Positions 22,247-34,160 of a stretch of DNA of 64,000 bases are shown here, piece by piece. This DNA comes from Diphasiastrum complanatum. Lineage: Eukaryota > Streptophyta > Lycopodiopsida > Lycopodiales > Lycopodiaceae. The translations under genes and the position numbers were made by a program. The stretch lies in contig CM055098.1 of assembly GCA_029204225.1 (NCBI GenBank), positions 47,307,939 through 47,371,938 of the forward strand, given 5' to 3'. Below the pieces are notes generated by a model. It ran no database searches, was not told where the DNA came from, and saw only the letters and a program-made list of their open reading frames with translations. Numbering within the stretch: position 1 is the stretch's first letter; every line of letters starts with the position of its first letter.

Positions 22247-22719
22247 TTGAATGTACGGATTCGTCTTTTTCTATGACCTCCTCTGGATGATAGATCACAT
22301 ATATCCTTGTTTACCAGTCTTTTCTTCTTGTTGCTTTGGACCTTTCTGTTGAGCACATCCATATCTTTAACAAGAGACAAATATGAGATACACATGGATT
22401 GAAATGCAATTTTTATCTCATCATTACTAGTTGTAGAATGATGCAAAGAAGATTTCAACCTTTGGATCTCCTCCTTGAGCATCTCATTTTCATCCAAGCA
22501 AGTCTTCATCTTTGTAGATTTTTCTTCGCACTCCTTTGATATTTTCCTTGATTCCTCTTCTAAAAAATGTATTCTTTGCATTGAACGTGCATTCCCATAG
22601 AGCATCAAATTCTCACAGTAACCCAAAAGGCCATTTTTACCATGACACATATAGATTATTAACTGACTCACCGAATGAAAATCTGGATGTTGCAATGAAC
22701 ATGGATCAATAGGATACAA
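22247..22719 (-). pseudogene. Transposase-like relic, exon 1 region (coiled coil)
   Basis: Ends at a strong donor GTAAGT (22241-22246). Encodes a charged heptad-rich stretch (FLEEESRKISKECEEKS, ENEMLKEEIQRLKSSL), likely coiled coil, followed by a basic block RGGHRKRRIRTFK that could be a nuclear signal. The Met near 22719 may not be the true start. An upstream open run at 22768-23073 could be another exon but has no recognisable feature. Confidence 0.5.
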
Positions 22720-23284
22720 TGTTCATGATGACCATAAATCTACATGCTTTAGCTTTTCCTCTCTGTATCAGGCCATATCAGAAGTTGACAATTTGGGTTG
22801 CTTTGAATTTCTTGTCTTGAGCGAGCATACTCTGGTCATAGATCCACATGAAGATGATAAAGCTTTTTCATCAGTACAGTAGTATAGTAACAAACAACAC
22901 AATGACAATAACAAAGCTGGAGATGGCACTAACGACTCTGCTATAGATAGAGATGGCGCTAAACACTTTTTTTTGGTTCTGGAGATAGAAATGGTGTAGG
23001 TTTTTTTTAGAAATATCACTCCTAATTCAAATTTTTGAGTGTTCCCAGCTATTGGGAGGGAATATTTCAGCATTTTAAAAAAATTATATTTTAACTATGG
23101 TTAAGTACCAGTGAAGTTTGATGTGACTAAACTAAGGTGCATTCATTTACATGGAAAGTAGTGCGGATAGTTGTGTAAAGAAGTTAGAAAATGATATTAG
23201 AAAATTATATTTTTGTCTCTCCTACATGGCATTTCTTATAGGGCCCTCTTTGGGCCCATATTTTCTCTAATGGTTCTGCAAAGT

Positions 23285-24161
23285 CTGTCAAAAAGACAAA
23301 CAACATCAGAATCCATTCAGACATGAGGGAGTTCGTCCACTCAAATGTCTGTAGATCGATGAAAGTGGATTCGCTCTCAGGATCGAGGTATTTCTTGACG
23401 TTCACTGATGATTACAGCCGGATGACAATGATCTACTACCTAAAGAAAAAATCTGAAGTGTTTTACTCTTTCAAGATGTTCATGACATTTGTAGAGAGAC
23501 ACACCTCAAGAAAGATTCAGATCATCAGATCTGATAATGGAGGTGAGTACAAGAGCACAAAGTTTTCTAAATTCTGCCAAGAACAGAGAATAGAGCATCA
23601 ATTCACTCCTGTGTACACACCCGAATATAATGATGTCACAAAAAGAAGAAACATGACGTTGGTCAAAGGAGCCAGATGCATAATGGCATAGGCTCAATTG
23701 CCAAGTCAATTCTGGAATAAGGCAATAGTTGCAGTAGTACACCTGTAGAACAGGTCTACAATGACAGCCTTGGAAAACAAGACACCATACGAAATGTGGA
23801 CAAATAGAAAGCCTGATCTATAATACGTGCATGCATTTGGATGTGCAGCATACAAACACATTCCAAAAGAAAAAAGAAGCAAGCTCGATGAGAGCAAACA
23901 ATCATGGTCGGGTACTCGAATGGATCACAAGTGTATAGACTCTACAATCCAACCACAAAGAAGGCTGTTTCGAGTAGAGATGTGAAGTTCGATGAGTCCA
24001 CATTCCTTGGACTGAAGGATGAAAAAGGCCATGAGATCTTCACATTGCTTCCAATTCAAGAGGGAGATCGAGGACAAACGTCAAATCAGAATGCTGAGCC
24101 CCAGACTCTAGAGCAGCAAAAAGCAGCAGATCAACCCCACGAACAAAAAGCATTCGAGTAG
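23285..24161 (+). pseudogene. Copia-3 integrase
   Basis: SLSGSRYFLTFTDDYSR (first Asp) and IIRSDNGGEYKS (second Asp) are present. The usual NGVAERKNRT reads NDVTKRRNMT, so the catalytic Glu is Lys and strand transfer would be dead. HAFGCAAYKHIPKEKRSKLDE and VGYSNGSQVYRLYNP mark the C-terminal part after stops near 23692 and 23750-23825 and a frame change near 23900. Confidence 0.85.
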
Positions 24162-24331
24162 TGATGAAACGGACCTAGAAGGTCAACAAGACAAAGAAGA
24201 CCTCCGAATCAAAATGCTGACAATCTTTAGTAGAGCGAAGACACAGAATTTGAGTATTGCAGCTTCACTGAAGAGCCAACAACATATCAAGAAGTTGTCC
24301 AGAGTCCAGAGGGGAATTTTGGAAGTAGGCA

Positions 24332-25303
24332 ATGTTAGAGGAGATCGAATCAATGAGGCGAAACAAGGCATGGACACTAGAGCCACTGCCAGAAAATAAA
24401 AAGATTGTCGACTGTAAGTGGATATACAAAAGAAAAATGAAATCAGATGACACTGTTGGATGTTACAAAGCAAGGCTTGTCGAAAAGGGCTACACACAAA
24501 GGTACAGAGTCGACTATTTTGATAGGTATTCGCCAATTGTCAAAATGACAAGCATACGACTGCTCCTTGCATATGCTACACAACACAATCTGGAAATTCA
24601 CCAGATTGATATAAAAACAGCCTTTCTCCACAAAGATCTAGAAGAAGAAATCTTCATGAAGTGGCCTGAAGGATTTGAAGATCCCGACAATTGACAATAT
24701 GTTTGTCGGCTGCAGAGATGCATTTATGGTCTAAAGCAGGCATCATGAGCTTGGTACAAGAAGATCGATAGTCTTCTGAAGTCTCTAGATCTCAATCCTA
24801 TACAAGTAGACTACAATGTCTACATAAAGAGCGTAGAAAAAGATTTTGTGATTCTGACTATTTTCATGGATGATTCTTTTATGATAGGAAACTCCTTGAT
24901 GCTAGCTAAGGACATGAAGAGTCTAATTTCTGAAAATTATGAAATCATAGATCTGGGAGAAGCAACAAAATGCCTTCGGCTAGAGATCAGAAGAGATTGA
25001 ATAAAAGATGAAATGCACTTCAGTCAGTCAGAATACGCCAGAAAAATGCTGAAGCAGTATCAAATGATCGACTGCAAAAAAAAGACCACAACAATGATAG
25101 CTAGAGCTAAATTGACAAAGCAATATTGTCCAAAAATAGAGGAAGAAAAACAGAAGATGGAAGCTATACTCTATCAAAACCTAATCAGTAGTTTGATGAT
25201 GTACCTAACAATTTGTCCCAGACCCGATTTGACTTTCTTTGTTTATGCTTTAAGCCAATTCTCTTCCAATCCTGGCATGGCGCATTGGCAAATGGCAAAA
25301 TGA
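24332..25303 (+). pseudogene. Copia-3 reverse transcriptase
   Basis: VDCKWIYKRKMKSDD, YKARLVEKGYTQ, IHQIDIKTAFLHKDLEEEIFM, CIYGLKQAS and an active site FMDDSFMIG in place of the usual YVDD. The downstream part has YARKMLKQYQMIDCK and LMMYLTICPRPDLTFFVYALSQF. Stops near 24692, 24747 and 24998 divide it. Confidence 0.83.
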
Positions 25304-25860
25304 ATCCTACAATATCTGAAGAGTACTCAAAATATCAATTAACCTACAAAGTAGACAACAAAAATGAAGGACTCGAGCTGCACCACTACAGTGATGCAAG
25401 TTGGGCGAGCTGCAAAGATGATAGCAAGTCCGTAACAGGAGGATGTCCAATGTGTGCGAAACAACAATCAGCTAGATATGCAGAAAGAAAACCTTGGTAG
25501 CTCAATCCTCATGCGAAGCTGAATACGTCGCAGTTTCAAAGATGACGAACGAGATAGTTTGGTTGCAGATGATGTTGGAGGCAATTGGCATAACACAAGG
25601 AGAACCATGCATGATGATGATAGATTGTCAAAGTGCCATATACATATCCCAGGATCTTGTCTTCCATTCAAAGACAAAACACATACCTCTGAAGTACCAT
25701 CACATTTGAGATTCGATCTCGAAAGGAGAGCTCCAGGTCCAGTACATAAAGTCTGAAGACATGATTTTATATCTACTCACGAAGCCGCTCGACAAGCCAC
25801 TCTTCGCAAAGCAAAGAAAAGCAATTGGATTAAACATACAAAGTTGCAAGGTTCAAGAGG
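25304..25860 (+). pseudogene. Copia-3 RNase H
   Basis: LHHYSDASWASCKDDSKSVTGG and, one frame over, VAQSSCEAEYVAVSKMTNE and FHSKTKHIPLKYHHI. A deletion and frameshift between them removes the usual SW..KKQ block (near 25460-25495). Confidence 0.82.
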
Positions 25861-25863
25861 GAG

Positions 25864-26574
25864 TGTCAAAAAATGTGAACTCCTGCAACTTTGTCATGAA
25901 GCGAAGTTAAACGACACGAAGCGAAGTGAAGGTCGAATGGCGAAGAATTCGCGAAAGTCAAACATATCTCAAAAATCCCAAGACATGAAACAAACTGAAG
26001 CTCGAAGGTCGAATGATTTGCGAAATTCAAACATACCTCCAGGACCAAAAGACATGACACGACACGAAACAAAAAGAAAATGAAAGAAAATCTTTCGTGC
26101 TGCCAGCTGGCAGCTCAATGGGTGTGGTGTCTTGTACTTCATGCTCAATTGAAATAGTTAGCAATAACAGAGAATAACTAACGAAAGGTTTAACGTTAAC
26201 TACTCTTGTAATTCTGTGTTTAGCTATTTTGTAAACTCCACAAAGTGGAGATATAAACGCAATTTTGGATCAACACAGAAAGAATTTTTCAAGAGAGAAA
26301 AAGAAACGAAAATATTCTGCATAAAACTGCGCCAATGAGCAAAACACAATGATAGAGCTAAGCGTTAGGCCGCCAATGAGTGAGACACTGATCATCTTGC
26401 TCTAAACACAAAAACTGATAATACAGTTGCTCTCTTTTGCCCATCTCTTTAATTTTCGTTGTCTTGATTGCTAGAATGATTTATGTTTAGTGATTTGTAG
26501 TCACATGCCTAGGATTCTGTAAGCTTCTGCATAAGAAAACCAAACGAAAACAATCTGTTTGCGAAACAAATCCA
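25864..26574 (+). repeat. Copia-3 3' LTR
   Basis: Begins TGTCAAAAAATGTG right after a purine tract and ends AACAAATCCA, as judged from where similarity with the inverted copy (31429-32160) stops. Contains a short internal repetition of GAAG.TCGAA.GGCGAA-type words near 25900-26000. Confidence 0.82.
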
Positions 26575-28063
<1,489 letters not shown>

Positions 28064-28900
28064 ATGGACAAAGATGATGTTCCATTGACTAGAGACATGG
28101 AAATATGTCCGGCATCACCAGGTAGTGATGACTCGAAAATCCGTCCAGCATCACCAGATAGTGATAAGGCCCTCGATTCTAATAAATTATTGCACACTCT
28201 GGGCAAAGCAATACTGGAACTTCACCAAAGTAATAAGCAACGTGATAACCAAATGCAAAACCTCTTTAACCAACTACAAGCTATCACCTCAACTAACTTG
28301 GGCTATCAACCAAAAGTATTTTCTGGTGATAAAAAATTCAAGCGCCCGGAAGTTGTTGAGGAGAGTGAATCGTTGGACGAGCTATTTTAGCTTGCACAAT
28401 GTCTAGAGAATAAGTAGATATCCTCGGTTCTATTGTTTCTGGAAGGCAAGGCCTCCTCTTGGTGGAGGGAACTTTCCACGAAACTGGTGACTGGGTTGAA
28501 TTCCTAACGGAATTCCTGTTGGAAGTAAATCTGATTTATGCGATGGTTAGATCTACACACGATGTGGTGTACTATAAAGAGGATCATCCACTTTTTAAGT
28601 TTCTACCAAAGCTTCAAACGGAACTAGTTACAAGAATGAATGCACTAAGGCTTACCCGACTAGTGCTCGAAATGGAAATGAAACTATCTAAAAATAAAAA
28701 AATAACCAATTCTTGTTAAGGCTTACCCAACTAGCAAGGCATCTAAACTAGGACCTAGATTAACACCCAAAAGGGGAGGAAATAAGTTGTGGCTAACTAA
28801 TAATCAACAAATAAATCATGCCACAAATAAACCAATGAGAAGGAAGCAAGAGGAGGCTCGAGCACCTTCCCTCAAGCTATGCACCTTCCCAAAGGGAACA
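28064..28900 (+). pseudogene. Decayed gypsy-type Gag
   Basis: MDKDDVPL opens a frame with an internal PASP..D repeat, then a LFLEGKASSWWREL block, the retrotransposon Gag signature (G.A..WW), preceded by stops at 28388 and 28415 and followed, one frame over, by DWVEFLTEFLLEVNLIY. Basic RRKQEEARAP near 28840 resembles the segment before a zinc knuckle, but no CCHC is visible. No pol follows on this strand. Only a Gag remnant remains, so which gypsy lineage it comes from is not clear. Confidence 0.6.
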
Positions 28901-29340
28901 TAAATAAAATAGAGAGATATTCTCAAAATAGAAGGCAAGATAACTTTATCTCAAAAGTGTTATTTACATGGCAAATACCTCTCCTTCTATGGCAAGGAGG
29001 GTTTTCCATAAGTATCCACTAAGCCTTGGTGGTGCAGGTAAGGCCATGCACTGTTGATTGTTCAGCGAGCCATACCTTGGTGCCGCATTGGGTGCCCCTT
29101 GATGATAAAGATAAGAGGTTTGATAGGGATTCCTCTTCTGTTGTATGATCCGGGGGTTAAATGGGAAAAATGTTGTCCGTGCGATGATGCATTGCACAGA
29201 TGGGAGTATCGGATCTAGATGCAAAGAAGACAACTGAGGGTAATCAGAGAAAACGACACGCTTGAAATCGATATCCAGCCAAGCAATCGTAAATTTGCGT
29301 GAAAATTTGAGCCGAAAAAGACCTATTCATAAAAAAAAAT

Positions 29341-29625
29341 TTGCACGTGTGGCGGAGTGGGAAGGAACACGTGTCGACTTGTGATTGGTCAAGATTAATG
29401 CGCCGTACCTAGAATGATTGATCTGACATCTGTCACATGCGAGAATGACACGCATCGAGGACGGATTGGTGCACATGTCCCAGCCCACGTGGCCTCATAA
29501 TTGGGTCATCATTGTTAGTATGGACATCCACGTGGACCAATCATCTGACGACACGTGTCTCGGCCATTTTTTCACATATGCAAAAATTTCGTTTATATAA
29601 GTCCTCGAAATTTTCATTTTTTTTG
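29341..29625 (+). promoter_or_regulatory. Promoter-like region of the H3-like gene
   Basis: Five ACGTG boxes (near 29345, 29368, 29486, 29528 and 29550, the fourth a perfect TCCACGTGGA palindrome), several CCAAT/ATTGG boxes (29384, 29464, 29537) and a TATATAA at 29594-29600 lie in the right order and spacing for a plant RNA polymerase II promoter. The expected start would be near 29625. A phrase like CCAATATCGCTYTCRAGCGC occurs twice in the leader (29647 and 29730). Activity is inference. Confidence 0.55.
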
Positions 29626-29909
29626 CAAAATTTTTGGTTTTCGATCCCAATATCGCTCTCAAGCGCGCTCTCTCACCGTTCAAGCTTCCGCCCTCTCACA
29701 GTGTGCTCGAGTCCTATGCCGCTGGTAGTCCAATATCGCTTTCGAGCGCACATCTCTTTTCTTAAAATAATCTGTTTAGATCTTGCGCTCGAAACCAATA
29801 TTCAGTTCTGGTATTGATCTCAAGCACCCTTTTGTTGCAATTTTTTTTGTTTTCATCCACTTTTTTTTTGTTCAATTTTTTTTTTGTTAATTTTCTTCTT
29901 CTGAGAATA

Positions 29910-30941
29910 ATGGCCATGACCAAATCCACTACCCGTGCCATAATCACTGTATAGCCATCCCATTCTCATGTTCCCCCTGGTACTGGCCGTAGGCGTGGCA
30001 GGAAGCAGGTCTGGCTGAAGGAGATCAAAAAATTCCAGAGATCAACTGAATTGTTGATCTCTAGAGCTCCTTTCGGCCGATCTGTACGGAATGTCACTCT
30101 GTCACTTGGGCTGAATGTTCGTTTTGAGCTGATAGCCATGCAGGTCTTACAAAGTGCTGCAGAAGATTTTCTGTCCCAGTTTTTTGAGGATACTTGTCTT
30201 TTCGCATTGCATGGTAAGCGTGTCACCATCAAGCCAAAGGATTTCATCATTCTCAAAAGGCTTTGGGACAGATATTTTGTTCTGCATGTTGATAATGCCA
30301 GCACCTCCAGAGACCTGCCTCTGGATAGAACCAACTTGTCGACTACCTTTAGGAGGAAGAGGAAGCAGCCTGTCCCCAAAAAGGCTGAATCTCGAAGGCC
30401 AGTTGCTTCCCTTCCTCGTCTTGTTATTCATCCAGCTCCTCAGCAGGTTTCATCACCAAAAGTGTCAATCACCTAAGAGGAGCTACATAAAATAACAGAG
30501 AAATCTGTAAATATTGTTTCCACTTCTGTTTCTGCTCCTATACATAATCTTTTTGTTAGAGTTCCATACGATCCAGCCCAACTTTATTTTGATTTTGACC
30601 ATTATAATCAATACGAGGCCTACCTAGCTAATAAAATTGATCTTCTCGGCAACTTTTTTGATTTTTTTCTTCCAGATACACGTACAAGCTTTAGATTAGG
30701 TCCCAAATTTTGTGCCAAATTGAAAGATAAAACCTCAAAAATTTCAAATGTAATAGTAGAAGCCGAAGTTTCTTTTTTGCTAAATAGTATTAGTTTTGAT
30801 TCCCATGGTACAATTTTTGCTGTTAGTCCATTTTTCATGGGAGCAATAAAGGCGAAAGAAGCCAATTTTGAAAAGGTTGTCTATTTTATCGAATGCAATC
30901 CTGTGGCAAAAATTTATCTGATTCCATATGAGAATAGGTAA
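29910..30941 (+). pseudogene. Histone H3-derived domain joined to an unknown C-terminal domain
   Basis: One frame of 343 codons from the ATG at 29910, with stops only at codon 15 (TAG, 29952) and codon 189 (TAA, 30474). The start MAMTKSTTRA parallels MARTKQTARK of H3. PPGT then LKEIKKFQRSTELLI, RSVRNV, VRFE, QVLQSAAEDFLSQFFED and LHGKRVTIKPKDF follow the alpha-N to alpha-3 helices of H3. About eight residues (GRRRGRKQ) are inserted before alpha-N, and loop 1 has canonical H3 length, not the longer CENH3 form. After codon ~118 comes a basic tail (FRRKRKQPVPKK), then about 150 residues unlike any histone (VPYDPAQLYFDFDHYNQYEAY, GNFFDFFLPD, IYLIPYENR). The frame ends at a consensus donor AG|GTAAGG (30936-30943), so an exon may follow. 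Surroundings are retroelements. It may be a captured or diverged host histone. Confidence 0.72.
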
Positions 30942-31428
30942 GGATTGCTCTTTTGTTTTTGTTGCTTTAATTTTGATTGTTGCATGATTTTGTTTTAATA
31001 AGTAAGGAATTCTTTTATAAATATGGATTTATCGATATTCGTATTTTGGTTGTTGCAATCGGCATTGGAGCCTAAACATTCTGTCTGTAAAGATAAATAA
31101 AGAGGGAGTATCAAATTTTCTATGTGTGCAATCTTCAATCTTCATGAGTAGATCTTCATTGATGGACAAAATGATGATTACCATTGCACGCTCATCCTTT
31201 TTTATCCACTCAGCTCTCCTCGGGTCTCTCTCTGGAGGCTGCACCTCTGAGAGTTTGGTCACCAATCAGATGCCTTCACTATCAGAAGTGTTTTGATTTT
31301 AAATTTCCACACCCTGTACTTTCTGCCATCAAGACTGATTGCTATTCTTGTCTGGATCGTTGTAGCCATATTATGTTGCCTAGAGAATTAGTGTTTAAAT
31401 ATCAGTAGTGATAACCTCATAGAGTGAG
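30942..31428. other. Unassigned stretch downstream of the H3-like frame
   Basis: T-rich at first (possible intron), then a mixed region with no recognisable exon. Ends at the inverted LTR copy. A 3' exon of the H3-like gene, if any survives, should be sought here. Confidence 0.3.
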
Positions 31429-32160
31429 TGGATTTGTTTTATGAACAGATTGTTTTTGTTTGGTTTTCTTATGTGGAAGCTTACAGGATCCTAGGCACAC
31501 GACTACAGATCACAGAACATAAATCATTCTAGCAATCAAGATAATGAAAATAAAAGAGATGGACAAGAGAGAACAACTGTATTGTCAGTTTTTGTGTTTA
31601 GAACGAGATGATCAGTGTCTCGCTCGTTGACAGCCTGACACTTAGCTCTATCGTTGTGTTCAGCTCATTGGTAGACTTTTATTCACAGCTATTTTCATTT
31701 CTTTTTCTCTCTTAAAAAATTCTTTTTGTGTTGATCCAAAATTACGTTTATATCTCCATTTTGTGGAGTTTATAAGATAGCTAAACATAGAATTACAAGA
31801 GTAGTTAACGTTAGTCAACTAGTTAGTTATTCTCTGTTATTGCTAAGTATTTTAGTTGAGCGTGAAGTACAAGACACCACGTCCGTTGAGCTGCTAGCTG
31901 GCAGTGCGAAATATTTTCCTTTGTTTTCTTTTTTTTTTTTGTGTCATGTCATGTCTTTTGGTCCTAGAGATATGTTTTAATTTTGCGAATCATTCGACCT
32001 TCGAGCTTCCCTTCATTTTGTGTCTTAGAGTTTTTGAGGTACGTTTGACTTTCACGAATTGTTCGCTATTCGACCTTCACTTTGCTTTGTGTCACTTCGA
32101 CCTTTGCTTTGCTTCGTGTCGCTTTGCGACAAAGTTGCAGGAGTTCACATTTTTTAATAG
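31429..32160 (-). repeat. Inverted copy of the Copia-3 LTR
   Basis: Reverse complement resembles 25864-26574 along its length (shared words include GATCCAAAATT, GTTAACGTTA, GACATGAC and AGCTCAACGG-like segments), with substitutions and small indels. It is adjacent to GCTTTGATACCA (32161-32172), which looks like a copia primer site, although a primer site should not border this end of the LTR. Confidence 0.78.
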
Positions 32161-32172
32161 CTTTGATACCAA

Positions 32173-32667
32173 TATAAAGTCCTACACATAGGATACTATT
32201 CTAAGCATACCAATCAAAGCAACAACACAAGGGAACGGGTGGTAGATAAACCAGCCCAACCAAACCTAGATCGTGCGAATCTAGCCCCTAAGATATGGAT
32301 CAATCATAGTATGGAAAGAAAAATCACACTAGCAGCATGTAGCTACCAATCACAGAATCAAGCATACACTAGTGAGAACCCAATAGGTATACTTATACCC
32401 TCCAAGGCCCATGCACCACTAGTAGTGCACTGTGACACCTCACTGGAAACCTTTGTAGCCTATCTGGGCCATGTCATCCAGTTCACTAATGACTCATTGA
32501 TAGACCCATACCAACTCCACCACCATGTGTTAGACCTACAACTATTAATTATGACCATGTACACATAAGGGCCCCAATTCCCTTATAGTCACAATTAGCT
32601 TAAGGGTTTTTGGTCTACCGGTCCCTAGTGTGGATACGCTACCCGAGACTAGTCATGGGCATGACAA
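32173..32667. other. Unidentified repeat-like segment
   Basis: Bounded by a primer-site-like word on the left and a copia fragment on the right, so it may be an LTR of an unrecognised element. No partner copy in the window. An open frame at 32239-32568 is not recognisable. Confidence 0.3.
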
Positions 32668-33063
32668 TTATTACTCTTCATGATATGTCATATGTGATGT
32701 AGCTCTAGTATCAATCCACCAAGGATCATTGTCTCCATGATTAGCCAATAAACAAGATGACATTACCAAAGCATCATTTGAGATTTGTTCATCAACACCA
32801 TCTTCATCAATAGTTAGATTGGTTTGCTTCTCACCTTGATCTCTCTTCTTCTTGAAGCAATCAGTAGCAAAATGCCCTTTGATTCCACAATAGAAGCATT
32901 TTAACTTTGACCTATCTTTTTTTTTACCAACAAAAGTAGAAGGCTAACCTTGATCTTGACCATTTGACCACTTGCCTTTGCCATTGCCCTTGAATTTTCC
33001 TTTGATGAACATGGCCTCTTCACTTTTTCAGATGTTATTATAGAACCACCTCTTGCTTGAAGC
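32668..33063 (-). pseudogene. Copia Gag zinc-knuckle and protease scrap (Copia-5 family)
   Basis: On the minus strand: KLKCFYCGIKGHFATDCFKKK, QTNLTIDEDGVDE, VMSSCLLANHGDNDPWWID. These match the corresponding part of the intact Copia-5 almost word for word. The protease active site reads DTRAT where Copia-5 has DSGAT, and a stop plus frame change lies in the lysine-rich linker. It ends sharply against an oppositely oriented Gag segment at 33063. Confidence 0.8.
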
Positions 33064-34160
33064 CTACAAATTAGCTTGAATAGCCTTGGAGATGAGTTAT
33101 CCAATCTTGTACAAAGCTTTGCTATTCAAGATGCACTACCTTCCATAGACAAGCTTCATAGCGTGCTTGTAGCCGAGGAGAGTAGGATCCTTCATGTCAA
33201 GCAAAGGATTGGATCCTGAAAGTTGCATGATGGTGATGAGAAGGCCAACTTCTCAAGCAAGGGAAAGGCAAAGTCAAAGAAGAAGATCCAACACAAGGAG
33301 ACCAAGAATGATGATCAAGCTCCAAATGTGGAAAGAAGAACAAAGCCAAACTCAACTGATTTTTTTGTGGAAAGAAGGGGCACTTTGCATCCGAGTGTTT
33401 CAAGAAGAAGTATGCACAAGGAGAGAGCAAACAAGGCAACCTCACTCTTGAGGAAGATGAGGATGAAGTGGATTCATCCTTGATGGCTTCTACATCAACA
33501 TCAAAGAGCTACTCCAATGACACATGGTGGATTGATAGTGGGGCTAGTTCCCACATGACATTCCAAAAGGAATTTTTCTCAACTCTTGTACCTTTTGTAG
33601 GTTGTAAAAAGTCTATTCTAACAGCAAGTGATCAAGAATGTAGAATAGATGGAGTGGGAACTATTCTCTTAAGTCTTGGATCCTCTAAAAGAGTAGATCT
33701 TGATAATGTACTCTATGTTCCTACACTCACTAAGAATTTGTTAAGTGTAGGACAATTGATGGATGATGGCTTAGATGTCCATTTTAAGCAAGGAGTTTGC
33801 TCCATAATGATGAATAATACTTGCATTGTAAAGGGATTCAAGCAAAGAAGGCTTTTTAAGCTTGATGCTAATGTTTTTCTTGGAAGTGTGAACATGGTGA
33901 AGGAGGAGCTCAATCAAGTGGAGCTTTGGCATAAGAGGTTGGGCCACCCCAACTTCAAATCTATGGAGATGCTATGCACCAAGGATCTTGCTCTCGGCCT
34001 TCCAAAGACACTCTCAAAGTGTGGAAAAAGTTGTGAAGCTTGTAGCCTCTCAAAGGCACACAAGCTACCTTTTGATATCTCTTCCACTAGATCTACAAAA
34101 GCATTAGATCTTATTCATAGTGATGTGCACTCTTTTTCTCAAGAATCTAATGGAGTAAAG
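33064..34160 (+). pseudogene. Copia-6 Gag C-terminus, protease and pre-integrase module
   Basis: SLGDELSNLVQSFAIQDALPS and LHSVLVAEESR are late Gag. A stop near 33220 and a frameshift in the zinc-knuckle region follow (the knuckle nucleotides remain at about 33355-33400). From 33468 the protease is clean: WWIDSGASSHMTFQ, with DSGAS intact, then LLSVGQLMDDGLDV, LWHKRLGHPNFKSM and CEACSLSKAHKLPF (HHCC zinc module) and LDLIHSDVHSFS. Confidence 0.83.

Larger units (their letters stand above)
23250..26574 (+). mobile_element. Copia-3: 5'-truncated Ty1/copia element
   Basis: Begins inside the integrase region and lacks 5' LTR, gag and protease. Integrase, reverse transcriptase and RNase H follow in order, then a purine tract (about 25853-25863) and a 711-base LTR (25864-26574). 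Many stops and frame changes. An inverted second copy of the LTR lies at 31429-32160. It belongs to a different copia lineage from Copia-2, -4 and -5 (integrase and RT wording differ). Confidence 0.85.

Noticed and set aside
29910-30260. Call as centromeric histone CENH3
   Set aside because: Loop 1 has the length of canonical H3 and the core keeps KRVTI.PKD. The long C-terminal addition is foreign to CENH3. H3-like is the safer statement.
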